A DNA stretch of 64,000 bases from assembly GCF_019263585.2 (NCBI RefSeq), contig NZ_JADQDF010000001.1:5404501-5468500 (forward strand), given 5' to 3'. Position numbers and translations under genes: made by a program. Shown in pieces: positions 1-8,451 of this stretch (positions are counted from its first letter, which is position 1; each line of letters begins with the position of its first letter). A model generated the notes under the pieces. The model saw nothing but the letters and a program-made list of their open reading frames with translations. It made no database searches and was not told the origin of the DNA. The DNA is from Pseudonocardia oceani (GTDB taxonomy: Bacteria; Actinomycetota; Actinomycetes; Mycobacteriales; Pseudonocardiaceae).

Positions 1-93
1 GTGGTCGGTGCCGGCGCGGGCGTGCGAGCCGTCGTGTGCGGCTGCGCCCCTCGCGCCGACCCGGGTGGCGCCCGGTCCCGGATCTGTGGACAT
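1..93 (-). CDS. 5' end of an unidentified gene, cut by the left edge
   Basis: On the minus strand an ATG at 93 is preceded at good spacing by AAGGAGG, the clearest Shine-Dalgarno sequence in this part of the window. The frame stays open for 31 codons to the edge. The visible N-terminus (MSTDPGPGATRVGARGAA) is a polar, low-complexity leader and no family can be recognised. The gene is divergent from ctaC, so the stretch 94-339 should hold both promoters. I saw no clear promoter boxes there. Confidence 0.5.
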   Translation of the reverse strand, partial: MSTDPGPGATRVGARGAAAHDGSHARAGTDH

Positions 94-339
94 GTCGTCC
101 TCCTTGTCGATGTGCTTCGGTTCGTGCCCACCTGGCGGCAGGTCGTGTGGGGGTGTCCGCCCTGTCGGCGCTCGAACGTCCCGTGACCGATCCGTGACTG
201 TCGCGCGGCTCACGGCGCCGGACCGCCGTCGACGACAGGGGTCGGAGGGCCGCAGCAGTGCGGGTTTCGGACCGTCCGGGGCGGGAAGCCCCGATGGGCC
301 TGAATCGCTCGGGCGAGGGCGCGCCCGGTTGGGGGATCG

Positions 340-999
340 ATGTTCTACCGCGAGGTCTTCGAGCGGGTCTTCACGCTGCAGCTCGTGATCGCAGCCGGGG
401 TGTTCGTCGTGGTGTGCGGCGTGCTGCTCGTCGCGCTGGTGCGCAACCGCGCCCGCAAGCGGGACCACCTGCCGTTCGCGGCCTCGGAGAACAACCCTCT
501 CGAGATCGGGACGGCGATCGTCCTCAGCGGGGTCGCGGCGTTCCTGGTGTGGGTCAGCATCCAGTCCAACCAGGAGCTCGGCGGCGGTGCCGGCGTGGCG
601 GTCGCGGAGGACCGGCCGGCGGCGGCGCAGATCGACGTCGAGGCCTTCCGGTGGTGCTGGGAGTTCGGCTACCGCGACACCCCCGTGGAGGTCACGGGCA
701 GCTGCGACCGGGGGGACCGTCCCGTCCTCGTCGTGCCGGCGGGCGAGCCGGTCGAGTTCGCCCTGCGTTCCCGCGATGTCGTGCACTCGTTCTGGGTGGT
801 GGACCTCGGCCTCAAGCGGGACGCCTACCCCGACCACGTCAACGCGCTCACGATGGTGTTCCCGGAGGGCCGCTGGCCCGGCCGGTGCTCGGAGTTCTGC
901 GGCACCCACCACGTGGACATGGAGTTCGTGGTGCAGGCCGTGCCGCCCGATCAGTACCAGCAGTGGCTGGTCTCCGGCGGTACCGGCCCGGCGGTGTGA
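340..999 (+). CDS. ctaC: cytochrome c oxidase subunit II (CuA subunit)
   Basis: This 219-residue protein is the electron-entry subunit of a heme-copper oxidase in the cytoplasmic membrane. Two N-terminal membrane helices (about residues 8-32 and 50-75) precede an extracellular cupredoxin domain. The CuA ligand run is visible near residues 185-197 (RCSEFCGTHHVDM), with the usual two Cys, the His and the Met, and an upstream His lies in the VVHSFWV strand near residue 150. There is no C-terminal cytochrome c domain, so it is not a caa3-type fusion. The N-terminus lacks the long signal region common in actinobacterial CtaC. ctaD follows after 112 bp. The family call is secure; the electron donor is inferred. 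Confidence 0.9.
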   Translation: MFYREVFERVFTLQLVIAAGVFVVVCGVLLVALVRNRARKRDHLPFAASENNPLEIGTAIVLSGVAAFLVWVSIQSNQELGGGAGVAVAEDRPAAAQIDVEAFRWCWEFGYRDTPVEVTGSCDRGDRPVLVVPAGEPVEFALRSRDVVHSFWVVDLGLKRDAYPDHVNALTMVFPEGRWPGRCSEFCGTHHVDMEFVVQAVPPDQYQQWLVSGGTGPAV

Positions 1000-1111
1000 C
1001 CGGCCGGTCGGCGGGTCGGGTGGTTGCCGGGGTTTGGTCGCGCTCCCGCCGGGAAAGCGCTGGCGCGCCCCCCACGAGAGCCGAGGCACCGCGGGCGCGG
1101 GGGAGGAACAC

Positions 1112-2761
1112 ATGACGGAGTCCGAGGGCCCTGTGGCGGACGGGGAACCCCGCGCCTCCCGAGGAGGGATCGTCGGTTGGCTGACCACGACCGACCACAA
1201 GCGCATCGGGCTGCTGACCCTGGGCACGGCGACCGTGCTGCTGCTGGTGATCGGCGCCCTCGCTCTGACGATCCGCACGCAGCTCGCCCAGCCCGAGCTC
1301 GAGGTGCTGGACAACGACACCTACAACCAGTTCTTCACCATGCACGGGTCGGGGATGATCTACCTGGTCATGACCCCGTACGCGATCGGGCTGGGCCTGT
1401 ACCTGGTCCCGCTGCAGATCGGCACCACCAACGTCGCGGCCCCCCGCGCCACGCTCGTGGCCTACTACCTGTACCTGGCCGGCGCCGTCACGATGCTGTC
1501 GGGCTTCGCCACCTCGTCGGGCGCGGCCGACCACGGCTGGTACTCCTACCCGCCGCTGGCGGGAACGCGCTACACACCCGGCCCGGGCGTGGACCTGTGG
1601 ATCCTCGGCGTCACCCTCGCCGGGACCGGCCTGCTGATCATGTCGGCGACCGTGCTCTGGACCACCCTCCTCAAGCGCGGGCCCGGCATGACCATGCTGC
1701 GCATGCCGGTCTTCACGTGGTCGACCGTGGCCACCAACCTGATGGCGGTCGGCGCCTTCCCTGCCCTGCTGGTGTCGATGGGGATCCTCGCTCTGGGCCG
1801 GATGAACCCCGACCTGTTCACCGAGAACGCGTGGAACATCGGCTACCAGCACGTCTTCTGGTTCTTCGGCCACCCGGTGGTGTACGTGATGTTCTTCCCG
1901 TTCGTGGGCGCGGTCGCCGAGGTCCTGGCCACCTTCTCCGGCCGGCGGTTCTTCGGCTACCGGATCACCGTCGTCTCCCTGCTGACGTTCGCCGCGCTCT
2001 CGATGAGCGTCTGGGGGCACCACATGTTCACCACCGGGCAGGCGGAGAACGACTACTACTCGCTGACGTCGATCCTGCTGCTGGTCCCGGCGGGGCTGGA
2101 GTACTTCGGGCTGCTGGGCACGGTCAGCGGGGGCCGCCTGCGCTTCGACACGCCCATGCTGTTCGCGCTGGCCTTCATCCCGCAGTTCCTCGTGGGTGGG
2201 CTGACCGGGATCATGACGGGCACGCCCTCGGTCGACTACGACATCCACGACACCTACTTCATCGTGGCCCACTGGCACTACACGCTGGCCGCCGGGAGCC
2301 TGTTCGGCTTCTTCGCGGGCTTCTACTTCTGGTTCCCCAAGGCGACGGGGATCCTGCTGCGCGAGGGCCTCGGGAAGACCCACTTCTGGCTCTGGGTGGT
2401 CGGGACGAACCTGACGTTCTTCCCGATGTTCCTCCTCGGGCTGCACGGCATGCCCCGCAGGATCCCGAGCTACCTGCCCGAGGACGGGTTCGGCTTCCTC
2501 AACCTGCTGGCCACGATCGGAGCCGGCCTGCTCGCGGTGGGCACGCTGGTGTTCGTCGTCGACCTGGTCGTGTCGGTCCGTGCCCGGCGCCCCGCTCCGC
2601 CGGACCCGTGGCAGGGCCACACGCTGGAGTGGGCGACGTCGTCGCCGCCGCCCCCGCTCAACTTCACCGAGCGCTTTCCGGTGCCGCCCGTCCGTAGCTA
2701 CGCCCCGCTGCTCGACCTGCGGCACGAGCGGGAGCGGGCGGCCGGGAGCGTGGGCGGATGA
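1112..2761 (+). CDS. ctaD: cytochrome c oxidase subunit I, divergent proton channels
   Basis: This 549-residue, 12-helix heme-copper oxidase core reduces oxygen to water. Active-site ligands are all present: heme His78, CuB ligands His254 with Tyr258 (motif GHPVVY), His303-His304 (WGHHMFTTG), and His387/His389 (AHWHY). Residues associated with proton uptake are not. The D-channel Asp position reads Asn107 (IGTTNVAAPR), the helix VI Glu of HPEVY is Val256 with no YS alternative, and the K-channel Lys position reads Glu330 (VPAGLEYF). I judged these from remembered family motifs, not from an alignment. The start at 1112 follows GGAGGAA. The stop overlaps the next start (ATGA). No subunit III gene is adjacent. 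Confidence 0.92.
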   Translation: MTESEGPVADGEPRASRGGIVGWLTTTDHKRIGLLTLGTATVLLLVIGALALTIRTQLAQPELEVLDNDTYNQFFTMHGSGMIYLVMTPYAIGLGLYLVPLQIGTTNVAAPRATLVAYYLYLAGAVTMLSGFATSSGAADHGWYSYPPLAGTRYTPGPGVDLWILGVTLAGTGLLIMSATVLWTTLLKRGPGMTMLRMPVFTWSTVATNLMAVGAFPALLVSMGILALGRMNPDLFTENAWNIGYQHVFWFFGHPVVYVMFFPFVGAVAEVLATFSGRRFFGYRITVVSLLTFAALSMSVWGHHMFTTGQAENDYYSLTSILLLVPAGLEYFGLLGTVSGGRLRFDTPMLFALAFIPQFLVGGLTGIMTGTPSVDYDIHDTYFIVAHWHYTLAAGSLFGFFAGFYFWFPKATGILLREGLGKTHFWLWVVGTNLTFFPMFLLGLHGMPRRIPSYLPEDGFGFLNLLATIGAGLLAVGTLVFVVDLVVSVRARRPAPPDPWQGHTLEWATSSPPPPLNFTERFPVPPVRSYAPLLDLRHERERAAGSVGG

Positions 2762-3351
2762 GCGCGGTGCCGACGCGGCCCCTGCACCTCGTGGTGGGCG
2801 GCTGGGTCACGGCCAACGGGGTGCTCGCCGGGGTGCTGGTGGGCTACACACCGGAGCCGATCTCCATCGTCCTCTACGCCGCCGCCCTGGTGATCCTCGG
2901 CTCCTTCGGGCTGGCGGTGCTGCTGGCCGCCCGGCGGGGCGCCGGCGGCCAGCAGCTGCGCACGGCCCGGCACGGACGGGAGGCGGCTCTCGTCGCGCTG
3001 GGGGTGACCCTCGGCGGGCTGGGCCTGGTCTACGGCTGGCCGCTGGCGTTGATCGGCCTGCAGCCGCTGCTCCTCGCGGCGTGGCTGCTGCGCGGTGAGC
3101 GGATCCGGAGCGGGGTGCGCCCGTGGCCCGCCGTGCCGGACGGGACCGAGCCGCACCGCGCCGCAACGCCCGGGTACACGGGGACGGCCCTGGGCACCTC
3201 GGTGCCGGTACCCGCCGGGCACGCGGCCCACGGGCCGCCGCCCCGGCCTCCTGACACCCCCGCCCCGGGCGCGGGCCCGGTCCGCCGCGCCGGGCTCGCC
3301 GTGATCGCGGCGCGCGTCGTGCGTGAGCTGGTCCGCCGGCGCGGCCGGTGA
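2758..3351 (+). CDS. small membrane protein of the oxidase operon
   Basis: I do not recognise this 197-residue protein. It has about four hydrophobic segments in residues 8-110, then a Pro/Ala/Gly-rich cytoplasmic tail (about 115-170), and ends in an Arg-rich stretch (ARVVRELVRRRGR). It overlaps ctaD by four bases and the next gene by four bases (GTGA), so translation is probably coupled. Its position suggests a role in assembly or as an accessory subunit of the oxidase. That rests only on location. Confidence 0.7.
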   Translation: MSAVPTRPLHLVVGGWVTANGVLAGVLVGYTPEPISIVLYAAALVILGSFGLAVLLAARRGAGGQQLRTARHGREAALVALGVTLGGLGLVYGWPLALIGLQPLLLAAWLLRGERIRSGVRPWPAVPDGTEPHRAATPGYTGTALGTSVPVPAGHAAHGPPPRPPDTPAPGAGPVRRAGLAVIAARVVRELVRRRGR

Positions 3352-3833
3352 GCGGGCACCCCGGACACCTGGCACACCTGGCGCACATGGCCGGGATGGG
3401 CCTGCTGGTCTCCGTCGTGGCACCGCTGCTCGCGGTCGCACTGCGCCCGGCCGGGGTCCTCGACCGCGTCGCCCCGCCCGCGGTGCTCGCGCTCCCCGGG
3501 TTCGCCGTGCTGCACGCCGCCGTCACCGTCGGCACCCACGGGCTGCCGCCGCTGTCGGCCGCGAGCACCGCCGCACACCTGCTGATGCTGGCGGGCGCCG
3601 TGCTGTTCTGGTGGCCGGTCTTCGGTGGCCGCCGCCTGTCCGAGCCCCGGCAGGTGCTCTACCTGTTCACCGCGGCACCGGTGCTGGACCTCGCCGGCGT
3701 CTGGGTCGTCGCCCGCGGCGACGGCGCGGGAGGCCTGGCGATGATCGTGGGCATGCTGCCGCTCGCGCTCGTGGCGATGGGTGTCACCTGGCGGTGGATC
3801 GTCCGCGAGGAGGAGCAGGCCGCCGCACTGTGA
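3348..3833 (+). CDS. CtaG-like oxidase assembly membrane protein (tentative)
   Basis: The gene encodes 161 residues with four or five hydrophobic helices. The N-terminus is His-rich (GHPGHLAHLAHMAGM), and further His residues occur in the second and third helices. This resembles the histidine-rich membrane fold of caa3_CtaG copper-delivery proteins, but it is shorter than typical CtaG, so the match is tentative. The start is GTG, overlapping the preceding TGA. As the last gene of the ctaC-ctaD group it would fit CuB/CuA metallation in the oxidase. Confidence 0.6.
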   Translation: MSGHPGHLAHLAHMAGMGLLVSVVAPLLAVALRPAGVLDRVAPPAVLALPGFAVLHAAVTVGTHGLPPLSAASTAAHLLMLAGAVLFWWPVFGGRRLSEPRQVLYLFTAAPVLDLAGVWVVARGDGAGGLAMIVGMLPLALVAMGVTWRWIVREEEQAAAL

Positions 3834-3857
3834 GGGCCGCGCCGGCCCGGAAGACGA

Positions 3858-3865
3858 TCGTCAGG
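3858..3865 (+). promoter_or_regulatory. single TCGTCAGG box before the formate dehydrogenase operon
   Basis: The octamer TCGTCAGG lies 46-53 bp upstream of the first gene of the operon (start 3911). It is the same word that occurs as tandem pairs elsewhere in this window. Here only one clear copy is present; a CGATTAGG at 3873-3880 is a weaker, differently spaced partner. Assignment as a binding site is inference from recurrence. Confidence 0.35.
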
Positions 3866-3910
3866 TCCGGTGCGATTAGGGCTCCGACGAACGGGAAGCC
3901 CGCACCGGTG

Positions 3911-4213
3911 GTGACGAGGAGGCGGGTGCGCGAGCTGCTCGCGCGGGGCGAGGACCATCGGGACATCGGCCGCCGTACGGGGGTGCCGGCCGGCCAGGCG
4001 TACCTGGTCGGTACGGGCCGGCCGACCGACGGGGGGCATTCCTCCGACGGCACGGCGCCGCGCCCGGGTGAGCAAGCGGCCCCGCAGCACCTGGTGTCGC
4101 CGCCGCACGAGAACCCGACGAGCAAGCAGGTGGTGCACGAGTGGATCGCCGCCCGCGTGGCCGCCGACGGACAGCAGCGGCGCGCCGGCGCCGCCCGCGA
4201 GGAGAGGGAGTAG
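3911..4213 (+). CDS. small conserved protein preceding formate dehydrogenase
   Basis: This gene encodes about 100 residues from GTG at 3911 (GTG at 3908 is also possible). The N-terminal half (RRRVRELLARGEDHRDIGRR, then TGVPAGQAYL) looks like a helix-turn-helix segment. The C-terminal half carries AAPQHLVSPPHENPTSKQVVHEWIAAR. From memory, similar small proteins precede Sec- or Cys-containing formate dehydrogenase genes in other actinobacteria, but no function is established. It ends three bases before the fdnG start, so it is in the same operon. A regulator or a maturation/binding factor are both possible. Confidence 0.7.
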   Translation: MTRRRVRELLARGEDHRDIGRRTGVPAGQAYLVGTGRPTDGGHSSDGTAPRPGEQAAPQHLVSPPHENPTSKQVVHEWIAARVAADGQQRRAGAAREERE

Positions 4214-4216
4214 CCG

Positions 4217-7200
4217 ATGGGCGTGGGGGACTGGATCCGGTCGTGGCCGGTGTACCGGCAGCTCGCCGACGGGGACCCGCTGGGCCGGGGGGACGCGGTG
4301 AAGAGCCGGGCGAGCTCGGCGCTGCAGCCGCGCACCGTGACGGCCGACCGGGTGGTCAAGTCGGTGTGCCCGTTCTGCGCCGTGGGCTGCGGGCAGAACG
4401 TCTCGGTGCAGGACGGCGAGGTCACCCAGATCGAGGGCGACCCGGACTCCCCGGTCAGCCGCGGACGGCTGTGCCCGCGCGGCTCCTCGAGCCTGCAGCT
4501 CACCACCAGCCCGCGGCGGGAGAGCACGGTGCGCTACCGCCGCCCCGGCGGCACGGAGTGGGAGAACCTCGACCTCACCACCGCGATGGACATGATCGCC
4601 GACCGCGTGATCGACAGCAGGCGACGCGGCTGGCAGTGGGAGCACGAGGGCAAGCGGGTCCGGCGGACCATGGGCTTCGCGAGCCTGGGCGGTGCCACGC
4701 TGGACAACGAGGAGAACTACCTCATCAAGAAGCTGTTCACGGCGCTGGGCGCCGTGCAGATCGAGAACCAGGCCCGTATTTGACACTCCTCCACCGTCCC
4801 CGGTCTGGGGACCAGCTTCGGTCGCGGTGGCGCGACCACCTTCCAGCAGGACCTGCAGAACGCCGACTGCATCCTCATCGAGGGCTCCAACATGGCCGAG
4901 TGCCACCCGGTCGGCTTCCAGTGGGTGATGGAGGCGAAGGCGCGGGGGGCCAAGCTCATCCACGTCGACCCGCGCTTCACGCGCACCAGCGCCGTGGCCG
5001 ACCTGCACGTGCCGCTGCGCGCCGGCACCGACATCGCGTTCCTCGGCGGCATCGTCAACCACGTCCTGCAGAACGACCGGTACTTCCACGACTACGTCGT
5101 GGCCTACACGAACGCCGCGACGATCGTGGGCGAGGACTTCCGTGACACCGAGGACCTCGACGGCCTGTTCTCGGGCTTCGACCCGGAGAGCCGGTCCTAC
5201 GACGTCGCGTCCTGGCAGTACGAGGGCGGGACCGTCCAGGCCGCGTCCGGGCAGCGCGAGCAGGCCGCATCGCAGCGCCTCTCCGAGGACGACGACGCGG
5301 AGGGCGCCGCGCACGGGGAGTCGCACGGTTCGGGCGGGGCGGGCATCACCGGTGACTTCCGCGCCGACGAGACGCTGCAGCACCCGCGGTGCGTCTTCCA
5401 GATCCTCAAGCGCCACTTCAGCCGCTACACCCCCGAGGTCGTCGAGCAGACCTGCGGCGTGCCGCAGGAGACGTTCCTGGAGGTGTGCCGGTTGCTGGAG
5501 GACAACAGCGGGCCCGACCGCACCAGTGCGTTCGCCTACTCCGTGGGCTGGACCCACCACACGGTCGGCGTGCAGTACATCCGGACCGCATCGATCCTGC
5601 AGACGCTGCTGGGCAACATCGGCCGGCCGGGTGGGGGGATCCTCGCCCTGCGCGGGCACGCCAGCATCCAGGGCAGCACGGACATCCCGACGCTGTTCAA
5701 CCTGCTGCCCGGCTACATCCCGATGCCGCACGCGTCCTCGGCGGCCGACCTCGCGGGGTTCGTCGAGAGCGAGAAGGCGGAGAAGGGGTTCTGGTCGGAG
5801 CTGAGCGCCTACCTGGTGAGCCTGCTGAAGGCCTACTGGGGCCCGGCGGCCGGGCCGGAGAACGACTTCTGCTTCGGCTACCTGCCGCGGCTGACCGGCA
5901 GCCACAGCACGTTCGAGACGGTGATGGCCCAGCTCGCCGGGGAGTGCACCGGGTACTTCCTGCTCGGTGAGAACCCGGCCGTGGGGTCGGCTAACGCCAA
6001 GATGCAGCGGCTGGGGATGGCCAACCTCGAGTGGCTCGTGGTGCGCGACCTCAACATGATCGAGTCGGCCACGTTCTGGAAGGACGGGCCCGAGATCGAG
6101 ACGGGCGAGCTGCGGACCGAGGACATCGGCACCGAGGTGTTCTTCCTGCCCGCCGCTGCGCACACCGAGAAGGACGGCAGCTTCACCAACACCCAGCGGA
6201 TGCTGCAGTGGCACCACCAGGCCGTCGAGCCGGAGGCCGACGTCCGCAGCGACCTCTGGTTCACCTACCACCTGGGGCGGATCATCCGGGAGAAGCTCGC
6301 GGGCAGCACCGAGGAGATGGACCGGCCGGTCGTCGATCTCACCTGGGATCTGCCGACGAAGGGCCCGCTCGACGAGCCGGAGGCCGAGGCCGTCCTCTCG
6401 GAGATCAGCGGCTGGGACGCCGACGGCACCCCGCTGTCGACCTACCAGCAGCTCGCCGACGACGGCAGCACGGTCAGCGGCTGCTGGATCTACTGCGGCT
6501 CCTACGCCGACGGCGTCAACCAGACGGCGCGGCGCAAGCCGGGCGCCGAGCAGAGCTGGGTGGCCCCGGAGTGGGGCTGGGCGTGGCCGCTCAACCGTCG
6601 CATCCTCTACAACCGGGCCTCGGCCGCACCGGACGGGACCCCGTGGAGCGAGCGCAAGGCCTACATCTGGTGGGGCGGTGAGCAGGGGAAGTGGGTCGGC
6701 CACGACGTGCCGGACTTCTCGCCCACGACCGCGCCCGACCACGTCCCGCCCGACGACGCACAGGGCGTGGCCGCGCTGTCGGGGACCGACGCGTTCATCA
6801 TGCAGGCCGACGGCAAGGCGTGGCTCTACGCCCCGGCGGGCCTCACCGACGGTCCGCTCCCGGCCCACTACGAGCCGCAGGAGTCGCCGGTGGCGAACCC
6901 GCTGTACGGGCAGCAGCGCAACCCGGCGCGCCAGATCCGGTCCGTGGTGCACCCTGAGGACCGCTTCCAGCCCAGCGGCGACGAGCCGGGGGCGGACACG
7001 TACCCCTTCGTGCTCACGACCTACCGCATCGCCGAGCACCACACGGCGGGCGGGATGAGCCGCTGGTCACCCTACCTGGCCGAACTCGCGCCCGACCCGT
7101 TCTGCGAGGTCTCCCCGGAGCTGGCCGCCGAGCGCGGTCTGCGCCACGGCGACTGGGCCACGGTGATCTCGGCCCGCAACGCCATCGAGGCACGCGTCAT

Positions 7201-7477
7201 GGTGACCGACCGGATCACGCCGCTGCGGGTGCAGGGCGCCGTCGTGCACCAGGTCGGGCTGCCCTACCACTGGGGCGGCAACGGGCTGGTCACGGGCGAC
7301 GCGGCCAACGAGCTGACCAGCCTGGTGATGGACCCGAACGTCCACATCATGGAGACCAAGGCGCTGTCCTGCGACATCCGCCCGGGCCGCCGGCCGCGCG
7401 GGCCCGCCCGCGTCGAGCTCGTCGCCGAGTGGCGGCGCCGCGCGGGCATCACCGAGGAGACGGGGTTGGACGCATGA
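4217..7477 (+). CDS. fdnG: selenocysteine-containing formate dehydrogenase, alpha subunit
   Basis: This molybdo/tungsto-bis-PGD enzyme oxidises formate to CO2. The frame is open from 4217 to 7477 except for one TGA at 4781-4783 (codon 189). Read as selenocysteine it gives 1086 residues, the usual length of actinobacterial homologues. The local sequence NQARI-U-HSSTVPGLGTSFGRG matches the FdnG/FdoG Sec site, where Sec ligates Mo. The [4Fe-4S] motif CPFCAVGC with a later Cys (GRLCPRG) is at about residues 50-95. A tail region near residue 1000 (HQVGLPYHWGGNG) matches the cofactor-binding C-terminal domain. No twin-arginine signal is visible, so the enzyme is probably cytoplasmic-facing. The stop overlaps fdnH (ATGA). 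Confidence 0.93.
4781..4812 (+). promoter_or_regulatory. bacterial SECIS element after the in-frame TGA
   Basis: After the TGA at 4781-4783, bases 4796-4801 (GTCCCC) and 4807-4812 (GGGGAC) form a perfect 6-bp stem closing the loop GGTCT (4802-4806). In E. coli fdhF the SelB-binding SECIS apical loop also presents GGUCU at a similar distance behind UGA. The loop begins 19 nt after the TGA. The hairpin lies inside codons for a conserved protein segment, so it serves both coding and recoding. SelB, SelA, SelD and tRNA-Sec genes are not in this window. Confidence 0.85.
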
Positions 7478-8451
7478 CCACGGACCGCACCGACGTGCCC
7501 ACCGCGCCGGCGGGCGACGCCGACCCGGCCGCGCTCGGCGGGTACGGCGAGCACCCGCCCCGGATGGGGTTCTTCACCGACACCTCGGTCTGCATCGGCT
7601 GCAAGGCGTGCGAGGTCGCGTGCAAGACGTGGAACGCGATCCCCGAGGACGGGCTCGCCTTCACCGGCATGTCGATGGACAACACCGTCGGCCTCGGTGC
7701 CGACACCTGGCGCCACGTCGCGTTCATCGAACAGCGCCGGCCGCTGGGGGCGCAGGACCCCGGTCTGCACCACGACGGTGGCCTGCACGGCGACACGGAC
7801 GTGCTCGCGATGGCCGCGCGCGGCTCGGCCACACCTCCGGCGGAGTCGCCCGCCACTCCCACGGACCCCGGCCACCCGGACGAGTTCCGGTGGCTGATGT
7901 CCTCGGACGTGTGCAAGCACTGCACGCACGCCGCCTGTCTCGACGTCTGCCCGACGGGGTCACTGTTCCGCACCGAGTTCGGCACGGTCGTCGTGCAGGA
8001 GGACATCTGCAACGGCTGCGGTTACTGCATCCCCGCCTGTCCCTACGGCGTCATCGACCAGCGGAAGGAGGACGGGCGCGCCTGGAAGTGCACCCTGTGC
8101 TACGACCGCCTCGGGGTCGGCCAGGAGCCCGCGTGCGCCAAGGCGTGCCCGACGAACTCGATCCAGTTCGGGCCCCTCGACGAGCTGCGCGAGCGCGCCG
8201 ACGCCCGGGTGCGGCAGCTGCACGACGTCGGTGTCGGCGACGCCCGGCTCTACGGCCACGACCCGGACGACGGCGTCGGCGGCGACGGTGCCTTCTTCCT
8301 GCTGCTCGACGAGCCGGAGGTCTACGGCCTGCCGCCGGACCCGGTCGTCACCACCCGCGACCTGCCGGCGATGTGGCGCCACGTCGGCGGGGCCGCGCTG
8401 GCGCTGGTCGGTGGCGCCGTAGCGGCGTTCCTGGGAGGGCGGGTCCGGTGA
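7474..8451 (+). CDS. fdnH: formate dehydrogenase iron-sulfur (beta) subunit
   Basis: This 325-residue ferredoxin-like electron-transfer subunit carries four Cys clusters expected to bind four [4Fe-4S] centres. They are CIGCKACEVAC (about 40-50), CKHCTHAACLDVC (about 147-159), CNGCGYCIPACPYG (about 178-190) and CTLCYDRLGVGQEPACAKAC. A Gly/His/Asp-rich insertion lies between clusters one and two. The C-terminus has one hydrophobic segment (GGAALALVGGAVAAFLGG) that could anchor it to the membrane, as in FDH-N beta subunits. It overlaps both neighbours by 4 bp, which indicates stoichiometric expression with the alpha and NrfD-type subunits. Confidence 0.92.
   Translation: MTTDRTDVPTAPAGDADPAALGGYGEHPPRMGFFTDTSVCIGCKACEVACKTWNAIPEDGLAFTGMSMDNTVGLGADTWRHVAFIEQRRPLGAQDPGLHHDGGLHGDTDVLAMAARGSATPPAESPATPTDPGHPDEFRWLMSSDVCKHCTHAACLDVCPTGSLFRTEFGTVVVQEDICNGCGYCIPACPYGVIDQRKEDGRAWKCTLCYDRLGVGQEPACAKACPTNSIQFGPLDELRERADARVRQLHDVGVGDARLYGHDPDDGVGGDGAFFLLLDEPEVYGLPPDPVVTTRDLPAMWRHVGGAALALVGGAVAAFLGGRVR

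Noticed and set aside
587..1111. ctaD starting far upstream, overlapping ctaC
   Set aside because: The upstream part overlaps ctaC in another frame and is Arg/Ser-rich. The ATG at 1112 follows GGAGGAA and matches the family N-terminus.
3659..7042. A very long open frame on the minus strand opposite the FDH genes
   Set aside because: It is an antisense shadow of fdnG in GC-rich DNA: Arg/Val/His-rich composition, no domain character, and it crosses the ctaG-like and small genes.
4892..7477. Reading the C-terminal part of fdnG as a separate gene
   Set aside because: The frame is continuous with 4217-4780 through a single TGA at the conserved Sec site with a SECIS, so it is one gene.
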